A program made the position numbers and the translations under genes. 64,000 bases of DNA, taken from the NCBI RefSeq assembly GCF_910592395.1, contig NC_088312.1:21457292-21521291 (forward strand), written 5' to 3'. How positions within the stretch are numbered: the first letter of the stretch is position 1; every line of letters begins with the position of its first letter. This document shows, piece by piece, positions 54,201 to 63,200 of this stretch. The stretch is from Lineus longissimus (Eukaryota > Nemertea > Pilidiophora > Heteronemertea > Lineidae). The notes under the pieces are model-generated. The model searched no databases. It saw only the letters and a program-made list of their open reading frames with translations, and had not been told where the DNA came from.

Positions 54201-57200
54201 ATTCTGAAAAATTTTCAAAGCCAAATTTTTTTGGGGGCTGATGATGTACTTTCTTCATTTTGAGCAGAAAAAAAGAAGTGAAAAAAATATTTGGACTTAG
54301 AAATTTTTTCATCTGTAGCGTGACAAATTTGCCGCAATCAATTTCTTAACAGAAATCATGGCAGCATTTCGTCTTTTCAGTCCTCATCATTCAAATCTTT
54401 GAAAACGTTTTATTTTCATGAACTTTGCACCATCTACATTCCCTCTTCAAATCAAAAGGTCTCCCACTAAGTCCGAGTCTTACTTCCTTTCCTCAGGTGG
54501 GCACCAGCTCTGAGATCCCAGACAAACTTACACACATATTCACCGCCATCTTGAGACGGGCAAGAAAGCGCCAAGATGAGGTCCTGGACACGGCGAGACC
54601 TAAGTTGAAGGAGTTACTTCAGAGTCAGACGTCTGCACGTGAAAAGTTGGTGGCGGAGATGAAGGATGAGATTCAGACCCAGCAGGAGGAGATAGAGAAT
54701 GTCTTCCATGCTCATAGCAAAGTGGTGAGCAAATGTCAATTGGCTTCCCATTTAATCATTTACTGGAAATCTTAAAATTTTCATGCCTTTGTCCAAAGAA
54801 TCTAATTTTCACAATTCAAACTTTGGCCGACTACAACATATGTTTTGTTCTCTTCAAATCAAAAGGTAAGTTTTCGCAATTTTAATTTACCTGAATGGAT
54901 ATTGTTTGCATAAATATATTTGAAAAATGAAATACTTCAAAATATTTGGTGGTTTACTGTACTGGCTGTCTAGAGTATGACCAGTCCACTATGACTATCA
55001 CAGCAGGAAGCATGAAGTACTACTTTTCCACAATAAACATTGAGTACATAGACAAACATGTTGAAAGAAAACAGATTTTGGCTGATTTCTTCAGGAGAAC
55101 CGTGCCTGTTTTACAATGTGTCCTACAAGGCATGATCAAGTAGTGTTGTGTGTATGTATAATGATGCTCCCCAGTTGTAAAGTAGTTCCAAATGACACAA
55201 AAAGAGGCTGGTGAACAAAATAATGCGTTGCGCCTAATATCGTGGATTAATCATGTCCTCATGAACACACCCTCCATAAGAAAAGGCAGTGTGTTTGCCT
55301 AACTATTCTCATCAATCAAGGGTTCGACACATGTCGCAGCGACATAGTACGTGTAATCAAAATGTACCCTTTCAGTGGAAAATATCGGTATCCCCTTGAC
55401 AACAGATATCGAGCTGAATAAACACAGGCATCGGGTACTATCTGGATGGTAAATATTTATTCAGGAATACAGCTGAATCCTGTTTCAATGGTCCTGTTGA
55501 CAACCAAAGTCTCAACTGATATTGCAGTGCCCACTGCCCAACCAGTTTGATTTCATCATCATCACCATCATCATAATAATCATGTCCATTAGTCTTACGG
55601 CTTTGGGCGTTGTGGGTTTATGGTATAGAGATTTTCATTTTAACAAATGGTGCAAATGCAGTCATTCCAATTCTGATCCCTAACCCCAGCACTGTTAAGT
55701 AAGCAGCAGAAAGAATTTCCAAAGAATGTTCTTGAATAGCTTTGGCATCCTTAAGTCTTCCCAGCTAGTAGGGTTTATCATTTCCAAAGAATGTTCTTGA
55801 AGAGCTTTGGCATCCTTAAGTCTTCCCAGCTAGTAGGGTTTATCATTTCCAAAGAATGTTCTTGAAGAGCTTTGGCATCCTTAAGTCTTCCCAGCTAGTA
55901 GGGTTTATCATTTCCAAAGAATGTTCTTGAAGAGCTTTGGCATCCTTAAGTCTTCCCAGCTAGTAGGGTTTATCATTTCCAAAGAATGTTCTTGAAGAGC
56001 TTTGGCATCCTTAAGTCTTCCCAGCTAGTAGGGTTTATCATTTCCAAAGAATGTTCTTGAAGAGCTTTGGCATCCTTAAGTCTTCCCAGCTGGTAGGGTT
56101 TATCATTTCCAAAGAATGTTCTTGAAGAGCTTTGGCATCCTTAAGTCTTCCCAGCTGGTAGGGTTTATCATTTCCAAAGAATGTTCTTGAAGAGCTTTGG
56201 CATCCTTAAGTCTTCCCAGCTAGTAGGGTTTATCATTTCCAAAGAATGTTCTTGAAGAGCTTTGGCATCCTTAAGTCTTCCCAGCTAGTAGGGTTTATCA
56301 TTTCCAAAGAATGTTCTTGAAGAGCTTTGGCATCCTTAAGTCTTCCCAGCTGGTAGGGTTTATCATTTCCAAAGAATGTTCTTGAAGAGCTTTTGCATCC
56401 TTAAGTCTTCCCAGCTGGTAGGGTTTATCATTTCCAAAGAATGTTCTTGAAGAGCTTTGGCATCCTTAAGTCTTCTCAGCTAGTAGGGTTTATCATTTCC
56501 AAAGAATGTTCTTGAAGAGCTTTGGCATCCTTATGTCTTCCCAGCTAGTAGGGTTTATCATTTCCAAAGAATGTTCTTGAAGAGCTTTGGCATCCTTAAG
56601 TCTTCCCAGCTAGTAGGGTTTATCATTTCCAAAGAATGTTCTTGAAGAGCTTTGGCATCCTTAAGTCTTCCCAGCTAGTAGGGTTTATCATTTCCAAAGA
56701 ATGTTCTTGAAGAGCTTTGGCATCCTTAAGTCTTCCCAGCTAGTAGGGTTTATCATTTCCAAAGAATGTTCTTGAAGAGCTTTGGCATCCTTAAGTCTTC
56801 CCAGCTAGTAGGGTTTATCATTTCCAAAGAATGTTCTTGAAGAGCTTTGGCATCCTTAAGTCTTCCCAGCTAGTAGGGTTTATCATTTCCAAAGAATGTT
56901 CTTGAAGAGCTTTGGCATCCTTAAGTCTTCCCAGCTAGTAGGGTTTATCATTTCCAAAGAATGTTCTTGAAGAGCTTTGGCATCCTTAAGTCTTCCCAGC
57001 TGGTAGGGTTTATCATTTCCAAAGAATGTTCTTGAAGAGCTTTGGCATCCTTAAGTCTTCCCAGCTGGTAGGGTTTATCATTTCCAAAGAATGTTCTTGA
57101 AGAGCTTTGGCATCCTTAAGTCTTCCCAGCTAGTAGGGTTTATCACTTAGCCAGTCAGCTTTGAACTCTTAAAGTCTCAAATTTTCTCACGTTTCCTTAG

Positions 57201-60200
57201 CCGTAGAATTTTGTGTTGTCCTTGCTGTCAGCTGCACTCTGCTACAGGCACACTTTGTTTCAACTGTTTTAAATGTTGGTTCAAACTCCTTTACGTTAAT
57301 GATCAGTTTGTCACTTCTTTTGTATAATTTCTTCCAATGGAAGAAGCTTGCAAGCATCCTCAAGCGCACGTTTATTATATTAGCATAGTGTAACTGGTAG
57401 AGTAGCGTTAGAACACACGAATGTTGTGCTAAGTTACTGTAGACGGAACTCATGACAGCTATTAGGTAGTTCAACATTAGGATACTGATCAGGAAGATGT
57501 AAGAGATGTGGACGACGTATAACATAACGTAGCCTGTTTGTGAACACGTATGGTCATTTATCGCAACCATGTTCAACATGACTAAGAAGTTAAGATAGAA
57601 AGTTTGGAATCCTTGGCTGCGGCATTCGAGGAACGGCCCACTCGTACAGAAGGCGTAAGTGACTCCCTTGAACATGGACCAGAAGAGGAGTAGGAATGCG
57701 ACGAACAGCAGGAGAAATGTACTCATGGCGTACAACATCTTCTGGAGGCCGATTATAAAGAATCCAATATAGGGTATTCCTTGTGTGAAGTAAAGTATTG
57801 AATAGAAGATGAAGAAGCGTTGGATTGTTATGACGATACTCATGGTTGTGTATAGCTCAAACATGTCCGGGAAGGCTTGGGCCACTACTATGACAATGCC
57901 GAGCATTGCTAGAAAAAATTGACTGAACCGAAAGGAGCTCGTGGTCACTGCAGCTACGGAATCCTTTTTGACCGGGTGCAACATTTGTTTGAGATGTTCA
58001 GGCAGTCTCACGTTGCTGATCAATTCCATGATATCCATGAATATAACCCCAAATGAATTGATCCCATTTATCACCCCGTAAGCAATCCGTTGTTGCAACA
58101 AGAGTGGTGCGTTATGATTATCTGCTAATATTTGTAGCTGTATGGGTGTCGTGTTGTTACCGAGACAACGGTCCCGGCCAAACAATTGCTCAAATTTTAT
58201 ATCGATGACAACGAATGCGATGGGTAAAATCAACCGGAACAGCATCCAGCCTATTAGGCAAAGAAACTGCTGAGAAATCGTATGACGAATCCAAATTTGC
58301 ATCGGCGGCAGCTGAAGTATCCCATGATTCTCTAGTTCTTCTAATTCGTCCACTTGAATATAGTTTAGGAATCGAATAGGGCTCATCATGAACTTTTCAC
58401 TCGTTGATGCATACTCGGAAAAGTCAAATCTGTTGTAAATCACCTTCCCTTCCCTGGCAATGAGCTTCCTGTAGACGCCGTCTGTGTAAAGTATTGCTTT
58501 GAAAAGTTCATAGCAGCGTAATTTCATTGCGACCTCTAGCGGTGTCAATGAGCGCACATTCTCCATCGATAGAAGTTTTTTCCTCTCGGAATCATTTTGT
58601 AACTTGTTTAGTATGGTGTTGTAGATTTCGAGGCAGGTGTCTGTGCTATCGCGATAAAGGTAGCAGGTTGTTATTATCACATGTATAATGCTGTTTCTGA
58701 AGGAATCCCTGAGGAAGAGGTCAACTCCATGTTGGAGCAGAACGTTGACGACTTTCTTTGATTTATATACTACAGCCAAACTTAGAGGACGAAGAACGAT
58801 TATCTGTGTGAGGAGAATGTCAGAAGGCTGACCTCTGTAATATGAAGTTTTCTTTAAATCTGAACGGTTATACTTGAATTTTCCATTGAGAAACGTGTCC
58901 AAGTTTTCCCCTGATGCGGAGCTAAGAACAGATTCTACAGTTTCTGCGTCATCGTTGATGATGGCGTCATAATAATCATCATGTTTAATACCCACAAGGT
59001 TTTCCTTTGGTATCCCATCTTCTGTGATGACTGAAGAGTCCTCGTCAAGGTTTTCTAACATCATGGTGGTGCTTCGACAGTGAAACATCTCCATTGAAAG
59101 TATTTTGTTTTACAAGTATTTGAAAGAATACCTCAACTTAAAAGCTCACTCCCTGAGTCCTGATTACGCCCCAAGTTCTAAATAAAGTGTCCACTGCTTA
59201 CCAAACTCGGAAACCCTGTCGCACTGAATGAGTCGAGATGGAAATTAAAACTCCTGTGATTCTGATATAAAGGCACCAGTCTCTCATTGCAGAGGTATTT
59301 GAAGATCAATGCCTTCGCCCAATGAAAATGTAACCTGTATTCACCCTAAAACTCTCTCCGCTTTTGAAATGTTCTTGTGTTATTCAAACTTCAATGTGCT
59401 CTCCATTAGAAATTGTCACAATGTTATCAAAATTCAAATAATAAGTCCTTTCACATCGAACATTGTACATAAGTGCTCCTATAAATGAAAGTGTCACTTT
59501 GGTGATGGACACTTGAAAGTCCTTTCCCAATGAATGTGTCTCTGTGCTATTCAAAAATTCAAATCCTCTTCCAATGAAAGTTATAATGTGTCATCCAAAG
59601 TTTAAAGTCATTCACCAGTTTACAAGTGTAACTTTTCTATTCAAAATAAATACTCTCCTTCATTTAGAAAGTCACTGGAACAAACATTGAAATAAAAGTA
59701 TCCAATACTTAAGCAAAAGTGTGTCGATTTTTCTAAACCTTTATACTAACTTGGCCTCTCACGATGGTCAGAACTCCCCCTTCACGTCATGCGATCTGTT
59801 CTGTGTGCAGACGTAAATTGATATGGACATTACGAGTGGCTTCTAATAGAGTAAACAGCCCTGACTGTTGATGAAGTCCAAATGATGGTGGATTTTTCAT
59901 TCATGGTGACTTGTTCATTATAAGTGTATACACATGTAAACTGGGACCAAAACTGTATTTACTCATTCTGTTAGTAACAGGCAAGTTGCCAGAGCTTAGT
60001 AACCGAGTGATTAGAGTTACTGGTTTTATAATCAGATAATGTGTTATCGCTTTTAGATGTAACGGTGGATGCATTATGAAAATTGCAATATTTCACGTCA
60101 GTGACTCATAAAGAGATGTTGTCATGTAACCTAAAAAGCTTTCAAATCAAAAAGGTAATCATTTCAGGCTCTAAACCGCCGTCGTACGTTGATAATATGC

Positions 60201-63200
60201 TTATGGTTTTTTAATGATATTGATATTATATCGTTCCAAATTACTTTCATTCTAGGTGGATGTTATGATCCTAACAGTGTACCCAATCAACAAGCTGATG
60301 TCGGATGCATTGGTGATTTTTTGACAAATGTGTTGAATAATTTAGTATAAATAGTTACTGTTATAAGTGCACTTAAACGGAAATCATTCTTCTGAAAAGA
60401 GCACTATATAAATTAAGTATCTTCGTTTACTACTACTGTAGTTTTTAATTTTTAATGTGGGATTTGTGTGACGCCTGTGTAGAATGCTGGGTTCTGAATT
60501 GAAGTCTTTATTACAGCCAGTACTTGAACGAATGTCATGTATCTCGCATCATTTTAATTTTGTGCAGAGTCGGCCCATACATAATTCATTGTCTGTCTTT
60601 GACCCTAAAGTAAAGTTTGTTTATTAGAGTGTCACCCCTAATGAAAGGGCCAGCCAGCTTTGGCTTATGAGACACCTCACTCCTATCTCCAATGTCAGGC
60701 GCCTGGCTAGAAGGCAGTATGTAAACTAGCTGACGGCCAACCAATCAGCTGCATCAGAAAGAGGCTGCAGCAGGACTCGAATCTTCGACCTTCCGCTCAC
60801 GAGGCGGGATGCCTGAACCACTAGGCCATCTGGATCAGTCTATGATCCTACATTCAAAAGAGCCGGTCACATTTGACCTACTAGTATCCTATGGCTAGAT
60901 TAATTGCACATGTGCCCATTTAATTATCCGTTGCTAGGAGAGGGTAGAATATGATAATGATGTGTTCCAAACATTAATAGCAGTTTTTATTAAGGAAATT
61001 ATGTGTCATTTGCTTTGCAAACAACCTGTAAATTGGGTAGTTTATTTGATGACGGCTGGAGTTGTCAGGTGATGTGAGGAACTTCTGAAGTGTGCTGCAC
61101 GCAAGCATTTTTAGTGGAGACTTGAAATGTTTATTGTGCGAAAATGGCTTGTCTGCAGAGGTTGTCGCTGGAATGTTAGATAATATCAAACGTAGCAGTG
61201 AAGCCATCTTCTCATAACTGATACAACTACAAAAAAAGATAAAATATCACATGATGAATATCACTCATCTTTGCAATAAAAAATGGTTGTCTGTCGTGGA
61301 ACTAAGTGGATGTGCTTGGAAGAAAACGCTTGTAGCAATTTCGGCCGGGCTGGGTCCTGTATTTTAGGGATATTTTGGTGGAAGGAATTTGCCCTCAGCG
61401 GTGCAACTGATGATGTCGTCAATCTCTTATGTAAACAATGTCATGGATTTCTGAGCTGGCATCGTAACCACTCCTGACCTGACTTAAGTCAACATGGTGT
61501 AATTACCTGTGGGAGAATCATGAGATAGCCATCATTAACAATTGTACCGTTGTTTAACTTGGACTTATTGGGGTTTGTTGCCGGAATGGAGCCATATTTA
61601 CAGGTCAAATGGTGCAGATCTCATCCATACTGCTGTGGTATTGTTCCTTCTGGAATTGATTAAGAAAAAGACCGAGTCTATTTGGCAAGCCGCTCGCCGA
61701 ACAGGCATCTTTTTTTGATCTGTTTGGAGAGCCGCTTGCCAAACAGTACTAAAAAGCCACCCTGTTCGGATAGTTGGGCTTGCCAAACAGGTAAAAAATC
61801 TACCCTGTTTGGCGAGCTGGAGACTTTACTTTAATATTAATGAGTTCGGCTTTCCATTCAGGACAAGAAAAAGTCGCTGTTTGGTAAGCCGGGCTTGCCA
61901 AATAGTCACTTCCTAAGAAAAATAACACTGCTTAATTCCACGGATGGTGGTGGGGGTTCCCTGAGTTCGTGACTTGGTGTAATGAATATAACAGACTGAT
62001 GCAAGGCAGTTTATATTTTCTGTAGAAGACTTTAAGATGTTGGCTAAATATAAAATACCACTGACCATTCTTACAGGATCCCTTGAATGCTTTGCTGGCG
62101 CAAAGAGGTTTAACAATTCCCTGGCTTTGGGACCATCATGTGATGATGCCTGTGCCAAGCCATAACGGATAGCCAATACAATCAGAACTGATAAAGACCA
62201 ATCTCTAGTGATTCTTGGTACAACTGGTGTTACTGTTTTCAGTTGATAAATGAGCATCAAGCCAGATATGACAGAATACTGTCGCTCGAGGGCACTGGCA
62301 TGAGTGAGGAGGACTTGAACCGGCTGAAGCAGACCCATCGCAACATGATGAACACAATACGAGAGAATCTGAACCAACAGAAACAGCTACAGAAGCAAAG
62401 TGTGCTCGAGAAAGTGAGTTGTGCTGTGGATATTTCCAGTGAACATGATGAGCTGACTTTCATTTCCCCAATTTTTTTTTCCTGATTTCATTTTATTCTG
62501 GCTGTTTCATTTCATTTGATGGAATGAATGAACCACCATTCCGTACATGATGCACTAATGATCTCTACAAGACGTTTTAAAATTAAGATTGTTGAGATCT
62601 GTGAAGGATGCAATGGTGTCCTTCTCATATCATGATGTATAGCACATAACCTGCGCTGAATTTAGAATGAGAACAGAGATAAATAAAGTTTGATTTCCTT
62701 AAAAGTAAAAGGTTCATGTGAGCTTTCTTTTCGTCTTAGTGTGAGCTTCTCCACAAACTCCAACTGAGACAGCATGAGACAAGCTGTGAAGTCTCCCTGA
62801 GCAAGTTCCTCCAGCCCCTTGAGATACAGACTCTTGATACCACCACGCAGATTGCGGCAGACCTCCTCAAAGAAGCTATGAAAGTTAGTTGACGTATGAC
62901 AAATGGCTAAATAAAAGTAGTGTAAATAGTACCATTTCAAATAGGAGATAGCTATTTGATAGGAATTGTTCAAAATTTATTGTGTTCTGTACAATCAAGC
63001 CCACTTTAATCAAACATTACTGAATATACTATTTGGTGGTGACTGCACTTTGCAAAACAGTATAGCCTCTGAATTGAACAGATGCTCTTCAAATACAGAA
63101 TTCTACTTATTTCAGACCTTGCCAGTTGATATCGCAGAAAGTAGCACCACCACCGTTCTTCGTCTGTTTCATGCCCATGAGGCCATGCTGGTTGATGCCA

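Larger units (their letters stand above)
54725..62242 (+). other. 7.5-kb host intron containing the channel gene and repeats
   Basis: Bounded by gtgagc (54725) and tttcag (62242), both phase 0; over five times longer than any other intron in the window. It contains a 65-bp minisatellite (55716-57145), the channel ORF (57187-59094, minus), a degenerate 45-bp tandem repeat (about 59270-59700), a SINE (60607-60840) and an array of palindromes (61678-61905). A possible LINE 3' tail lies near 60395-60430 (agcactatataaattaag). The stretches 54725-55715, 59700-60390 and 60841-61677 hold only short, unconvincing ORFs. Confidence 0.7.

Noticed and set aside
54946-55143. 65-codon ORF in the large intron
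   Set aside because: No recognisable domain, no neighbouring coding exons and no phase link; probably chance.
55716-57145. CRISPR-like array
   Set aside because: The units are contiguous 65-bp repeats without unique spacers in an intron-rich eukaryotic locus.
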